Positions 17,540 through 26,723 are shown, counted from the stretch's first letter. The stretch is DNA of 36,733 nucleotides from Bacteroidota bacterium (GCA_009908725.1 JAAAOT010000076.1:1-36733); one strand, 5' to 3'. The notes: generated by a model from the letters alone, not told the origin. Program-made: numbers and translations.

Positions 17540-18241
17540 ATGAAGACGCTGATCGAGAACCTTGATCGTGAGAAAATCGCTGCTGCGGTTTCGGACGCTG
17601 AAAACCGGACGGCCGGCGAGATTGTGCCGTACGTCGTTCCCCGGAGCGATCGTTATGAGATCGCCGTCTGGCGCGGAGCGTCGGCCGTTGCGCTCCTCTC
17701 GGTGACCGTCGTGCTGTTGATCGTACAGTTCTACCAGGGCTGGGGGCTCGGGTGGTTGTTTACGCCTTGGGCCGTCGCAATGGTGGCCCTCCTCGGCGGT
17801 GTCGTCGGAGCGATCCTGGGTGCCTACGTCCCGCCGATCCAGCGTGCCCTCGCGGGGAGCGATGTGCTCGATCTAACGGTGCACCGGGCGGCCATGCAGG
17901 CCTTCGTGGAGGAAGAGGTATTCTCCACGCGCGATCGAACCGGCATTCTCCTTTTCGTCTCGCTGCACGAGCACCGCATCGAGGTCCTCGGGGACACGGG
18001 GATCAACGCGAAGGTCAGTGAGGACGAATGGATCGACGTCGTCCATCGCATTCGGACCGGCATCGAAAACCGAAACCTGACCGCCGGTCTCGTCGATGCG
18101 ATCGAGATGTGCGGGAAAATGCTTGAACGCCGCGGCGTCGATATTCGCCCGGACGACGAGAATGAGCTGTCCGATTCGATCCGAACGCCGGGCTTCGGTC
18201 CTTCCACGGAAGAGGGATCTTCAGAAAGCCGCGACTCCTGA
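17540..18241 (+). CDS. TPM-domain membrane protein (short type)
   Basis: A 233-residue protein with the TPM fold (TLP18.3/Psb32/MOLO-1) split by membrane helices. An N-terminal NLDREKIAAAVSDAENRTAGEIVPYV segment is the usual start of this short TPM type. Two or three hydrophobic helices follow at about 45-95. The soluble part has FSTRDRTGILLFVSLHEHRIEVLGD, the conserved strand-turn of TPM. The tail is acidic. The chosen start is the ATG at MKTLIE; a TTG one codon earlier is also possible. It precedes a long TPM/YgcG-type gene by 60 bp in the same direction. In Bacteroidota these two often sit with lemA; no lemA is in the window. Proposed roles of such proteins (membrane-bound assembly or phosphatase-like) are unproven. 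Confidence 0.8.
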   Translation: MKTLIENLDREKIAAAVSDAENRTAGEIVPYVVPRSDRYEIAVWRGASAVALLSVTVVLLIVQFYQGWGLGWLFTPWAVAMVALLGGVVGAILGAYVPPIQRALAGSDVLDLTVHRAAMQAFVEEEVFSTRDRTGILLFVSLHEHRIEVLGDTGINAKVSEDEWIDVVHRIRTGIENRNLTAGLVDAIEMCGKMLERRGVDIRPDDENELSDSIRTPGFGPSTEEGSSESRDS

Positions 18242-18301
18242 ATGCTCCCGCGCCCGCCTGAGGCCCTTCCGTCGATCTGTCCCCTTTCCACCGATAGATA
18301 G

Positions 18302-19369
18302 ATGCTCCCGTCCTTTCGAAGCGCCGTCGTTCCCTCACTCAGCACGCTGCTGCTCTACGTGCTGTTCGCGCTGAACCCCGGGCACGTTGCGGCCCAGCCG
18401 GTCCCCGACCTCACCGGCCGCGTCGTCGACAATGCGGACATGCTCGCTCCGACCACGGAGCAGATCATAAATCAGCAGCTCAGGCAGCATGAGGACACGA
18501 GCGGCAACCAGGTGGCCGTCCTGACCGTGCAGTCTCTCGGCGGGTACGCGATCGAAGACTACAGCCTCGCCGTTGCTCGGGAATGGGCGCTCGGCACCGA
18601 GGAATTCGATAACGGCGTTCTGATCATGGTCGCCAAAGAGGAGCGCCGGATGCGCATTGAAGTGGGGTTCGGACTCGAAGGTGTGTTACCCGATGCGACG
18701 GCGGACCGCATCATCCGTCATGAGATGCGTCCACGATTCCGTGACGGCGACTTCGACGCCGGAGTCCGTGCGGGCGTCACGGCGGTTCTGGAGTCGATCG
18801 AAGGGACGTACGAACCGCCGGCTGCAAGCTCCGACGGCGTGCCCACGCGCGTCGGCGGACTGTTCGCGCTCCTTCTGGGCGGCCTCTTCGGCATCCTACC
18901 GGCTTATCTGATTCTCACCGGCACCGCGAAGAACGGTATCGGGTGTCTTCTGATCGGGATATTTTTCCTCGGGCTGATCCCGCTAGTCGGAACGGTTTCG
19001 TTCTTCGCCGGGCTGGGCATGGTCATTTTCGGCGAGTCGCCCCTCGCGCTCGTGCCGGTTGCCATCGGGGTGCCGGCGGCGCTCATCGCGTTCATCTGGC
19101 ATCTGGTGCTCGTCCTCCGAAGCGACGACGTGAAGGACATGCGAGAACGGTTTCAGGACGGCGAAACCATCAAGCGCGGACTGCAACTCGGTTGGTTGTA
19201 CCTGCCTGCGAGCATGTGGACGAAGTCGCAGGTGATCTCATCGGGCACCGGAGTGAGCGGCGGCGGCTTTAGCTCCGGCGGATTTTCGGGCGGCGGCTTC
19301 AGCGGTGGAGGTGGCTTCAGCGGCGGCGGCGGATCGTTCGGAGGAGGTGGGGCCAGCGGAAGCTGGTGA
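18302..19369 (+). CDS. TPM-domain protein with glycine-rich tail (YgcG family)
   Basis: A 355-residue membrane protein. A signal peptide covers about residues 10-32 (cleavage near VAAQP). The TPM domain spans about 36-165, with VVDNADMLAP, GNQVAVLTVQSLGGY, FDNGVLIMVAKEERRMRIEVGFGLEG and ATADRIIRHEMRPRF, all standard marks. Three or more hydrophobic helices lie between about 185 and 275. The C-terminus is a tail of GGGF and SGGG repeats ending in GASGSW, as in YgcG-type proteins. It lies 60 bp downstream of the short TPM gene, likely in one transcript. The start ATG follows directly after a TAGATAGATG string. No partner LemA is seen. Function of the family is not settled. Confidence 0.85.
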   Translation: MLPSFRSAVVPSLSTLLLYVLFALNPGHVAAQPVPDLTGRVVDNADMLAPTTEQIINQQLRQHEDTSGNQVAVLTVQSLGGYAIEDYSLAVAREWALGTEEFDNGVLIMVAKEERRMRIEVGFGLEGVLPDATADRIIRHEMRPRFRDGDFDAGVRAGVTAVLESIEGTYEPPAASSDGVPTRVGGLFALLLGGLFGILPAYLILTGTAKNGIGCLLIGIFFLGLIPLVGTVSFFAGLGMVIFGESPLALVPVAIGVPAALIAFIWHLVLVLRSDDVKDMRERFQDGETIKRGLQLGWLYLPASMWTKSQVISSGTGVSGGGFSSGGFSGGGFSGGGGFSGGGGSFGGGGASGSW

Positions 19370-19385
19370 GGCCGCCCACCGCAGC

Positions 19386-19404
19386 AGCGGGTCCTCGTCC
19401 CGCT
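19386..19404. terminator. Possible hairpin between convergent genes
   Basis: AGCGGG and CCCGCT enclose a seven-base loop in the 62 bp between the TPM gene and the leftward VOC gene. No strong T run follows on either side, so it is a weak candidate for a two-way terminator. Confidence 0.3.
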
Positions 19405-19431
19405 CGTGAGGTGATTTAATAAGCTCCGGAC

Positions 19432-19866
19432 CTACGCGGTGCCGTGTTCGATTTCGAGGACGAGCCCGTCGGCATCTCGCACGAACATCCGGCCTTTCAT
19501 CTCCTGGTACGGGTACCCGGCCGCGTCGAGGCGAGACCGTAGAGCATGCCATTCCGGTTTTTCCAGAGAAAAGCCGAGGTGATGGATGCCGCCGCGACCC
19601 GGGACGGACGGATGTTTCATCTCGGTCATCTCGATCAGTTCGACGATGTCCTTCCCCTCGTCGTCTGCTAGCATCGCGCGCCTGCGTCCCTCACGGATGG
19701 GGTCGTCTTCGACCACGCGGCACTCCAGACCGAGGAGATCCACGTAGAACGAGACCGCTTCGTCCAGATCGGTCGTCATGATGGACGCGTGATCCAGGTG
19801 AAGGCGGAACGAGGTCGATGACGACTGCTCCGTCTCGGATGAGGGCGATGGGTCGGATGATTTCAT
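19432..19866 (-). CDS. VOC (glyoxalase/dioxygenase fold) family protein
   Basis: A 144-residue protein with the paired beta-alpha-beta-beta-beta repeats of the vicinal oxygen chelate fold. An N-terminal Ser-rich extension of about 22 residues precedes LHLDHASIMTTDLDEAVSFYVDLLGLECR, the standard first repeat. The second repeat has GGIHHLGFSLEKPEW, and the end has FVRDADGLVLEIEH. Metal-ligand positions look occupied: His25 in the first repeat, His near GIHH, and Glu in LVLEIEH. That is the pattern of glyoxalase I and methylmalonyl-CoA epimerase-type proteins. Substrate is not clear from sequence. It is the last gene of a long leftward run and lies 43 bp past the regulator gene, so likely in the same transcript. 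Confidence 0.78.
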   Translation of the reverse strand: MKSSDPSPSSETEQSSSTSFRLHLDHASIMTTDLDEAVSFYVDLLGLECRVVEDDPIREGRRRAMLADDEGKDIVELIEMTEMKHPSVPGRGGIHHLGFSLEKPEWHALRSRLDAAGYPYQEMKGRMFVRDADGLVLEIEHGTA

Positions 19867-19909
19867 GATGTCAGGCGATGCTTCGGGAAAAAGGTCGGCG
19901 GTCTACCGG

Positions 19910-22891
19910 TCAGGCAGATGCCGTCGATGGCTGAAAAACGGTAGCGTCGATGTTCAGACGCTTCATCTTTTTGTAGAGTCCCTGCCGGGTAAGGCCCAGG
20001 ACATCGGCGGAGGCGGTGATCTGTCCGTCGCAGGCGGCTAGCACCCGCTTGATCACGGCTGCCTCGGTGGCTGCCAGTACGTCGCTGAGCGACGTCTCCG
20101 GCTGCAGCACAGATTCAAGGGCCGGCGCATCTCCGTCGTCTCGTGCAGGTCGCGTCGACGGACGAGAGAGGGGAGAGGCGTCCGCAGCATCCTGGATCGG
20201 GTCGGACAGCAGCTCCTCGTCGATCAGGGGGGCCGGCTCGGAATGGACGAGCAGAAGCGTCCGCTCGATCTCATTTCGGAGCTGCCGCACGTTCCCCGGC
20301 CAATCGTACTGCAGCATGGCGTTGACGGCCCGGCTCGTGATCGAAACCGGCGGCGTGCCGTCGGGACGCAGGGCCTCAATGTAGTGCCGCACGAGGAGCG
20401 GGATGTCCTCCCGGCGGTCGCGAAGCGGTGGAACGCGGATCGGAATCACGTTCAGGTGCAGGTAAAGGTCTTCGCGGAAACGGCCGTCTCGCATGGCCGA
20501 GCGGAGGTCGGCAGCGGACGTAGCCACCACTCGAACGTCCACCGGGGTTGGATCGGACGCACCAACGGGGACGACGTCCCCGGATTCGATCGCCTCGATC
20601 AAACGGTCTTGCACGGATTCCGGCAGCGCGTCGACGTCGTGCAGAATCACGGTCCCTCCGTCAGCAGACTGAAAGGCCCCCCGCGTAAACGTTCCATCTC
20701 GCGCATCTCCAAACAGTTTGCGATCGATCGGCTCGCGCTGCATGCTGGAGCACTGAACGACCGTGCACGGGGCATCGGCGCGCCCGCTCGTGGCGTGGAC
20801 GGCTTCTGCGACGTGTAGCATGCCGGCCCCGCGCTCGCCAGTGACGAGAACCGGACTGTGGCTTGTGCCGATCCGCCGCAGTTGCTGGGCGACGGCCTGC
20901 ATCGCCGGGCTCTCGGTGACGAAGCCGTCAACAGGGATCTCGGATGGATCTTGGAGCGCCGACCGTCGGGTGGTCGACTGGTGCTGTTCGGCGTGCTCGA
21001 GCGCCAGGCCCAGAACAGACAGCCATGGGCGGATCCGATCGAGAGCCTCCATGCCGGAGTCCGCGTTGTCGGAGGGCGATGTAGGAATGTCGACACCAAA
21101 AAAGTACGGCGTCTTCGAGGCACCTGACAGTCGGATCCACCGGATCGTCTCTGTGCGGGGTGCAGAGGGCTCCAGGGCGGAACCGTTGCCGTTGGGGCTG
21201 GCGATGCGCAATGCGACCGGGTCCGGAAGATTGTCTGGGTCGGTGCCGGAGGCGTGCAGCCGCTCCAGCGTTCCCGACGCGGACCGCCGGTACAGTCCAA
21301 TCCAGCGCGATGGAAAGAGGGGCTTCACGGTGTGGATCCACGTTTCCGCCACAAGAGGGACGGAACGGGACGCGTGGGAGAGGAGGGCACCGATGACGTC
21401 TTCGAACGACTCGGCTGCCGGCTCGCCGGACGCGGTGGCCGGCCCGCATGGAACGGGTAATTCCGTGACGCGCTCGTCCCGCCCGGCGGGGTCCGCGTCT
21501 GCGCTCTCATCCGTCGCCGCAAGCCGATCCGAGAGATCGCGAACTGCGGCTTGATCCTGGATCACGGACGCGGCGGAGCGGGCCACGCTGTAGGCCACGC
21601 GGGCGTCGCCGCAGTGCCCGAGCGCACGGGCAACGTCGCCTTCCGCGGATGCGCGAAGGACTACGTACGGCAGTACGGTATCGTAATCGCCGTACGCGGA
21701 GGTCGACTCCATGACGGTTCGGGCTTCCTCAGCGGCGCCGCGCCGAACCAGCAGGGAGGCGCGGGTACAGAGGCATCGCAGCTGGTGCCCCCGGTGACCC
21801 GTCTCGCGCGCATTTCGAAGCGCCCGGAGCGTCCACCGATCGGCATCGTCGAGTGCTCCGTTTCGCGTCAGTAGCTCAGCCCGAAGCAGAGCGACGTGAG
21901 AGCGGTGGAGGCCGTGCGGGAGATGGTGTGCCTGCTCGAAGAGGTCGTGCAGGTGGTCTTCCGCAACGTCCGTTCGACCGCACCGGAGGGCGATACGGGC
22001 CCGAAGCGTTTGAAGATGCGCACGACCGACCGGGTACTCCTTCACGATATCGGCAGCACGATCGATCACGTCTTCCGCTCGCTCGAGCTGTTGCGCCCGG
22101 AGTAGGGCACCGACGTGCGCGTGGTAAGCGGCAAGGAGCGGATAGTTGGAGATTGCCGACGGCGGCGAGAGCAGGCGTTCGGCCGATTCGGCTTGCTCCG
22201 TAATCGATTCCGGGCTGGCCCCCAGGTCGTACGAGAGCGCCGCCCGCTGTGCCGCCACGTGGCCCCGGATACGGTGGTCATCGCGTTCTTCGGCGATGTC
22301 CGACAAAGCGTCGAGATGGCGTCGGGCCTCCTCGTAGCGTCCTTCGAATCGCAACGCGGGAACGCGCAGATCGTGGAGCCATCGAGCGGCCAGCTGGTCG
22401 TCGACCTTCTCAAGGAGAGACGCTGCCTCATCCAGCGCGCGCCGCATCAAGTTGTATTCGTCGAGCGCGAAATAGGCGCGGGCCTGGCCAAGTCGTGCCC
22501 AGCAGCGCCCACGCACGCTGTGGTGGCGGGCATATAGCGACAGTGCTTCGTCAAGGAGGGAAAGGGCACGTGCCTCCTCGTCGGATGTCGTATCTCGAAA
22601 TGCGTGCGCCCAGCCGAGCCAGAGGGCGACGTCGGCCCGCGCCGTCGGACTACAGCGATCGCGGAAGTCGACCGACTCGAAGGGTTCGAGCCGCTCCAGC
22701 GCACGCTCCGGTCGTCCGGCATGCACGACGTCGATGCAGGCGGCCAGGCTTTGCAGCCGCACGACGCCCTCATCCACCGTCACGGACCCATCCACCGGCT
22801 CGAGAAGGGGCTCGAGCATACGGGCTACGTCCTCTGCTCGTCCGTCGGCGAGCAGATCCACCGCCATGGCAATGGTCTGGGCGTAGCGCAT
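19910..22891 (-). CDS. Large TPR regulator with degenerate sigma54-activator-like AAA+ domain and Fis-type HTH
   Basis: A 993-residue protein with three parts. Residues about 1-450 are helical TPR-like repeats. Residues about 500-640 look like a GAF-like sensor region, an uncertain call. Residues about 655-880 match the AAA+ domain of sigma54 activators, and about 958-981 is a Fis-type helix-turn-helix (ITASADVLGLTRQGLYKKM). The AAA+ signals are broken: Walker A reads GERGAGML (685-692), without the Lys; GAFTGA reads GTFTRG (about 733-738) with about five residues deleted after it; and Walker B reads VILHDV (about 748-753), with His-Asp in place of Asp-Glu. The RFREDLYLHLNVIPI and WPGNVRQL segments survive. 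So it likely binds DNA but cannot hydrolyse ATP or remodel sigma54 polymerase. I start at the ATG giving MRYAQTIA; a GTG at 22942 would add 17 residues. It follows sufT by 115 bp. Confidence 0.82.
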   Translation of the reverse strand: MRYAQTIAMAVDLLADGRAEDVARMLEPLLEPVDGSVTVDEGVVRLQSLAACIDVVHAGRPERALERLEPFESVDFRDRCSPTARADVALWLGWAHAFRDTTSDEEARALSLLDEALSLYARHHSVRGRCWARLGQARAYFALDEYNLMRRALDEAASLLEKVDDQLAARWLHDLRVPALRFEGRYEEARRHLDALSDIAEERDDHRIRGHVAAQRAALSYDLGASPESITEQAESAERLLSPPSAISNYPLLAAYHAHVGALLRAQQLERAEDVIDRAADIVKEYPVGRAHLQTLRARIALRCGRTDVAEDHLHDLFEQAHHLPHGLHRSHVALLRAELLTRNGALDDADRWTLRALRNARETGHRGHQLRCLCTRASLLVRRGAAEEARTVMESTSAYGDYDTVLPYVVLRASAEGDVARALGHCGDARVAYSVARSAASVIQDQAAVRDLSDRLAATDESADADPAGRDERVTELPVPCGPATASGEPAAESFEDVIGALLSHASRSVPLVAETWIHTVKPLFPSRWIGLYRRSASGTLERLHASGTDPDNLPDPVALRIASPNGNGSALEPSAPRTETIRWIRLSGASKTPYFFGVDIPTSPSDNADSGMEALDRIRPWLSVLGLALEHAEQHQSTTRRSALQDPSEIPVDGFVTESPAMQAVAQQLRRIGTSHSPVLVTGERGAGMLHVAEAVHATSGRADAPCTVVQCSSMQREPIDRKLFGDARDGTFTRGAFQSADGGTVILHDVDALPESVQDRLIEAIESGDVVPVGASDPTPVDVRVVATSAADLRSAMRDGRFREDLYLHLNVIPIRVPPLRDRREDIPLLVRHYIEALRPDGTPPVSITSRAVNAMLQYDWPGNVRQLRNEIERTLLLVHSEPAPLIDEELLSDPIQDAADASPLSRPSTRPARDDGDAPALESVLQPETSLSDVLAATEAAVIKRVLAACDGQITASADVLGLTRQGLYKKMKRLNIDATVFQPSTASA

Positions 22892-23006
22892 GAAAGGAAG
22901 GGGCGTTAGAGTTAGATCGGAGGCTACAGGCTCCAGGTTCACGCATTTGCAGCGAACCGTGACGACCTGTGGTGCGGCCTGGCGATGCGTGTCAGAGACA
23001 GTCTAC

Positions 23007-23423
23007 TTACATAAAGCCGAGCTCGAGTTGTGCTTCTTCCGACATCATCTCCGGGGTGAAAGGTGGATCGAATGTGAGTTCCAGGTACACGCTTTCCACA
23101 CCGTCCGTCATCCGGACTGCGTCTTCGACCTGCCCGGGCAGGATGCCTGCGGCCGGGCAGTTCGGGGCCGTCAGCGTCATGAGTACGTCCACATGATTGT
23201 CATCCTGCACGTCGATATTAAAGATCAGCCCCAGATCGTACACGTTGACTGGAATCTCCGGGTCGTAAATCTCTTTGACGTTTGCCACGATGCGCTGCTT
23301 GAGATCCGTTTCCGGCTCCGGCTGCATGTGGGCGGGGATGATCTCCGGACGCTCCAGCTCGCGTTGTTCGTCCGAGCGATCCGGGGTCTCGTCGGTGGTG
23401 TCGGGAGGCACGGTGTTAGACAT
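23007..23423 (-). CDS. sufT: SufT-type iron-sulfur maturation protein (MIP18 family)
   Basis: A 138-residue protein of the DUF59/MIP18 (PaaD-like) family. An acidic N-terminal extension of about 35 residues precedes DPEIPVNVYDLGL (54-66), the family signature. MTLTAPNCP carries Cys89, the conserved reactive cysteine. The Glu-rich end ELTFDPPFTPEMM is also typical. SufT proteins help mature Fe-S proteins downstream of SufBCD in bacteria that use SUF as the main system. It is the sixth gene of a leftward suf cluster, 42 bp after sufE, so likely co-transcribed. Cytosolic. The N-terminal extension is rich in Pro, Glu and Asp and is likely disordered. Confidence 0.88.
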   Translation of the reverse strand: MSNTVPPDTTDETPDRSDEQRELERPEIIPAHMQPEPETDLKQRIVANVKEIYDPEIPVNVYDLGLIFNIDVQDDNHVDVLMTLTAPNCPAAGILPGQVEDAVRMTDGVESVYLELTFDPPFTPEMMSEEAQLELGFM

Positions 23424-23465
23424 GGCGGGACGGGTTAACAGAGAATCAGGGTGGCTGGGCGGACG

Positions 23466-23888
23466 TCATGCGTACTGCGACGCCCGGTCTTTCATTTGTT
23501 CAATCATGGCCGCGAGCCCGTTGCTGCGCTGCGACGACAGGTGCTCACGCATTCCGATTTCATCTAGAAAGTCGAAATCGGCCTTCTGCACGACCGCGGG
23601 CGGTTGTTCGTTGAGAACGCGAATAATGAGAGCGGCGAGCCCGCGGGTGATCTTCGCATTGGAGTCTCCCCGAAACATGAGCACACCGCGATCCTCATCG
23701 TAGTCTGCGCGGATCCACACCTTGGACTGGCAACCGTGGATTCTATGCGCATCCGTTTTATCCTCGTCGTCGATAGGAGGGATGTCATCGCCCATCTCGA
23801 TGAGGTACTCGTACCGGCTCATCCAGTCCGGGAAGAGGGCGAACTCGTCCACAATCTCACGGGCGCGATCATCTACAGCAACGGTCAT
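23466..23888 (-). CDS. sufE: Cysteine desulfuration protein SufE
   Basis: A 140-residue sulfur acceptor that takes persulfide sulfur from SufS and passes it to SufBCD. The family core is visible: FALFPDWMSRYEYLIEMG, then HRIHGCQSKVW with the catalytic Cys53, then FRGDSNAKITRGLAALI and the DFLDEIGMREHLSSQRSNGL end. Length fits the family. It follows sufS by 30 bp and precedes sufT by 42 bp, so it lies within one transcript. Cytosolic. Confidence 0.95.
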   Translation of the reverse strand: MTVAVDDRAREIVDEFALFPDWMSRYEYLIEMGDDIPPIDDEDKTDAHRIHGCQSKVWIRADYDEDRGVLMFRGDSNAKITRGLAALIIRVLNEQPPAVVQKADFDFLDEIGMREHLSSQRSNGLAAMIEQMKDRASQYA

Positions 23889-23918
23889 GGAAAAGGGGGA
23901 GCGAGAGAGACAGTGTAC

Positions 23919-25163
23919 TCAGCGGAGCATGGTGGTTGCGGTCTCGAGCGCATCGACGAGCGCATCTGCGTCGTCGCGCGTGTTGTAAAACGCGAACGAT
24001 GCCCGCAGAGTGCCGGGAAGGCCGAGCCGCTGCATGAGCGGCTGCGTGCAGTGGTGCCCGGTGCGAACGGCGATGCCGAGCCGGTCGAGGATCGTGCCGA
24101 CATCGTACGGATGCAGGTCCTCGAACGCCATCGAAAGAACAGACGCCTTGTTCGGAGCGGTGCCAATGACGCGCAGGCCGTCGATCGATCTCACACGCTC
24201 GGTGGCATAAGCAAGCAGGTCCGCTTCGTGGGTGCCGACTGCTTCTGGATCGAGCTCTTCCATGTACCGGGCGGCGGTCCCGAGAGCAATGGCGTCGGCG
24301 ATGTTGGGTGTCCCGGCTTCGAGCCGGTGCGGGAGATCAGCATACGTGGTCTTTTCGAAGGTGACCTCCTCAATCATGTCGCCGCCTCCCTGATACGGGG
24401 GAAGCGACTCGAGCATCTCTCTGCGCCCGTAGAGGACGCCGATACCCGTGGGGCCGCACATCTTGTGGCCGGAGAAGCAGTAGAAGTCGGCGCCGATCCG
24501 TTGCACATCGATGGGGCCGTGCGGGACGGACTGCGCGCCGTCCACGAGCACCGGAATACCACGATCGTGGGCCAGATCGACGATGTCCTCGACCGGATTA
24601 ACCGTCCCGAGCGCATTGGAGATGTGGACGACGGAGACCAGGCGCGTCCGGTCTGTCAGTGCGTCATTCAGAGCGTCAAGATCCAGCACGCCGTCGTCCG
24701 AAATCGGCACCACCTTGAGACGGATGCCGCGCGTGTCCCGGAGCATCTGCCACGGGACGATGTTCGCGTGGTGCTCCATCTCGGTGATCACGATCTCGTC
24801 GCCTGCTTCAAGGCGCTGCCCGTAGGTATTGGCCACGAGGTTGATCGACTCGGTCGTGCCTCCCGTGAAGATGACCTGCTCGGTCGCCGCGGCGTTGATA
24901 TACGACCGGACGGCCTCTCGCGCCTCTTCGTACGCATCCGTCGCATTCTGACTCAGGCGGTGGACCCCCCGGTGGACGTTGCTGTTTTCCGAGCGGTAAT
25001 ATCGGTTGAGCCGATCGATGACGCTCTCCGGCTTCTGCGATGTTGCCGCATTGTCTAGGTATACAAGCGGCGTGTCCTCGTACACTTCCTGTCGAAGCGC
25101 GGGAAAGTCCTGCCGCACACGGTCCACGTCGAATGTTGCGGGCGTCGGAGCGGTAGTCGGCAT
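23919..25163 (-). CDS. sufS: Cysteine desulfurase SufS
   Basis: A 414-residue PLP enzyme that removes sulfur from cysteine to give alanine and a protein persulfide for Fe-S assembly. The PLP lysine lies in SGHKMCGPTG (Lys234). The catalytic cysteine lies in RTGHHCTQPL (Cys372), the group-II SufS arrangement with a short loop. Other marks are EHHANIVPW, DGAQSVPH and AGTPNIAD. A Pro/Thr/Ala N-terminus of about 10 residues precedes the DFPAL start. It is followed by sufE after 30 bp, its direct partner. The 157 bp gap to sufD on the other side is the largest in the suf run. Cytosolic, probably dimeric as in the family. Confidence 0.96.
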   Translation of the reverse strand: MPTTAPTPATFDVDRVRQDFPALRQEVYEDTPLVYLDNAATSQKPESVIDRLNRYYRSENSNVHRGVHRLSQNATDAYEEAREAVRSYINAAATEQVIFTGGTTESINLVANTYGQRLEAGDEIVITEMEHHANIVPWQMLRDTRGIRLKVVPISDDGVLDLDALNDALTDRTRLVSVVHISNALGTVNPVEDIVDLAHDRGIPVLVDGAQSVPHGPIDVQRIGADFYCFSGHKMCGPTGIGVLYGRREMLESLPPYQGGGDMIEEVTFEKTTYADLPHRLEAGTPNIADAIALGTAARYMEELDPEAVGTHEADLLAYATERVRSIDGLRVIGTAPNKASVLSMAFEDLHPYDVGTILDRLGIAVRTGHHCTQPLMQRLGLPGTLRASFAFYNTRDDADALVDALETATTMLR

Positions 25164-25320
25164 GGTATTGAGGCGTCGAGGGGAGGAAGACGTCGGTGGA
25201 TGCGCATGCGGGCGGGACTGTGCCGTAGTGCGCCACAGGCCCGCCCGTCAATGCCCGACCGGGTGCCGCGTCACGCGACGGTGACCGGCGACCGGGCCGC
25301 TTCACGCTGTGCCGGACGCA

Positions 25321-26670
25321 TTATTCGCTCCGGTCAAAGTAGCTGGCGAAGCGTTCGCGGAGGCGATGCGTCATGTGCTCGCGCAGGGCATCGACGCGGA
25401 TTTCGTCCACAATGTCCTGGGCAAACGCCTGGAGCATCAGGATGCGCGCACGCTTCTCCGAGAGGCCGCGCGACCGGAGGTAAAAGATTCCCTCTTCGTC
25501 GAGCTGCCCCGACGTGGCTCCGTGGGAGCACTGCACGTCGTCCGCGTAAATCTCGAGTTCGGGCTTCGTATACATGTTCGCCTCGTTCGAGAGCACGATG
25601 CTCTTGTTCGACTGGTAGGCGTTGATCCGCTGGGAGTCCGGGCGGACAAACACTTTCCCGTTGAAGACGCCCTTTGATGCGTCGTTCAGGACGTTCTTGT
25701 AGAGCTCATTGCTGACGCAATCGGCGTGAACGTGGTCGACCAGCGTCTGATTGTCGACGTGCATCTGGTCCTTGCCGAGGTACAACCCGTACAGGTTGGA
25801 CTCGCAGAATTCGCCATCGGGGGTAATGGTGAGGTTGTTGCGCACCATCTCACCCGACAGGGTGATCGTGTTCGTCGAGAAGACGCTGTTGTCTTCGTGG
25901 TACGCCGCCGTGGTTTGCACCTGCGACGAGGCATCACTCTCCACCTGACCGATGTAGTGGTCCAGATTGCCGCGAGCGCCGACGTAGGCTTCGCGCACGG
26001 TGTTGGTGAAGACCCGGGCGTCGGTGAGCGTGTGCTGCATCTCGATGATGGTCGCGATCCCGCCGTCTTCCACGACGAACAGGTGACGCGGCTGAATCAT
26101 CACGTCGGCATCGGACACCGTCAGGTGCACGGCGTAGATCGGCTTTTCGACCGCCGTACCACTGGGTACGTACACAAAGAGGCCGTCCTGGACGAACGCC
26201 GTGTTCAGCGCGGTCATGGCCTCGTCTTCGAAGTCCGCGTACTTGCCGTAATGTGCCTCCACGATGTCCGGGTGGTTGGCACCGGCATCGGCAAGGCTCG
26301 AGACGACCACGCCATCCGGCAGCGTGCCGATATCGGAAAGGCCGTTGTGGACCCGTCCGTTGACCGTCACGACGCGGTGAGCATCCAGGTCCTCGATCAG
26401 CACATCATCGAGGTCGGAGGCGTCCACGTCCGGGACGTTCATCGAGAGCGGAAGCGTGTACTCCCGGTCGACGATTTTCGAGATGTCCGTGTACTTCCAG
26501 GCCTCCAGTTTATTCGTCGGGACCCCAAGCTCGGCAAACCGCTGAATGGCGGCCTCGCGATGGCTGGAGATGGAGGCGTTTTTTCCGTTGAGCGCCTGCC
26601 CGTTGCTCATCTCAAAGGCCGAGAGGAACCGGTCCTTTGCGGGGGCGCTGGTGTCTAACGTTGTAGGCAT
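25321..26670 (-). CDS. sufD: SufD, FeS assembly scaffold subunit
   Basis: A 449-residue subunit of the SufBCD scaffold. The N-terminal helical part has LEAWKYTDISKIV, a common SufD mark. The beta-helix core and the C-terminal QSNKSIVLSNEANMYTKPELEIYADDVQCSHG region, with the conserved Cys-His pair, match the SufB/SufD family. The end RARILMLQAFAQDIVDEI is a further mark. SufD helps iron entry and pairs with SufB. I start at the ATG giving MPTTLDT, as an upstream frame of 29 codons is poor. It lies 53 bp after sufC and 157 bp before sufS. Cytosolic. Confidence 0.93.
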   Translation of the reverse strand: MPTTLDTSAPAKDRFLSAFEMSNGQALNGKNASISSHREAAIQRFAELGVPTNKLEAWKYTDISKIVDREYTLPLSMNVPDVDASDLDDVLIEDLDAHRVVTVNGRVHNGLSDIGTLPDGVVVSSLADAGANHPDIVEAHYGKYADFEDEAMTALNTAFVQDGLFVYVPSGTAVEKPIYAVHLTVSDADVMIQPRHLFVVEDGGIATIIEMQHTLTDARVFTNTVREAYVGARGNLDHYIGQVESDASSQVQTTAAYHEDNSVFSTNTITLSGEMVRNNLTITPDGEFCESNLYGLYLGKDQMHVDNQTLVDHVHADCVSNELYKNVLNDASKGVFNGKVFVRPDSQRINAYQSNKSIVLSNEANMYTKPELEIYADDVQCSHGATSGQLDEEGIFYLRSRGLSEKRARILMLQAFAQDIVDEIRVDALREHMTHRLRERFASYFDRSE

Positions 26671-26723
26671 AGGTGCGATGGAATTCAGGGGAAAAGCAGG
26701 ACGGTGCGAAGGCGGCGCCGGTG

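Noticed and set aside
17211-17540. Plus-strand frame leading into the TPM gene
   Set aside because: No family match and composition typical of GC-rich noise.
22937-22962. Possible hairpin GGTTC/GAACC between sufT and the regulator gene
   Set aside because: The stem is short and no T run follows, so it does not support a transcription stop in the 115 bp gap.
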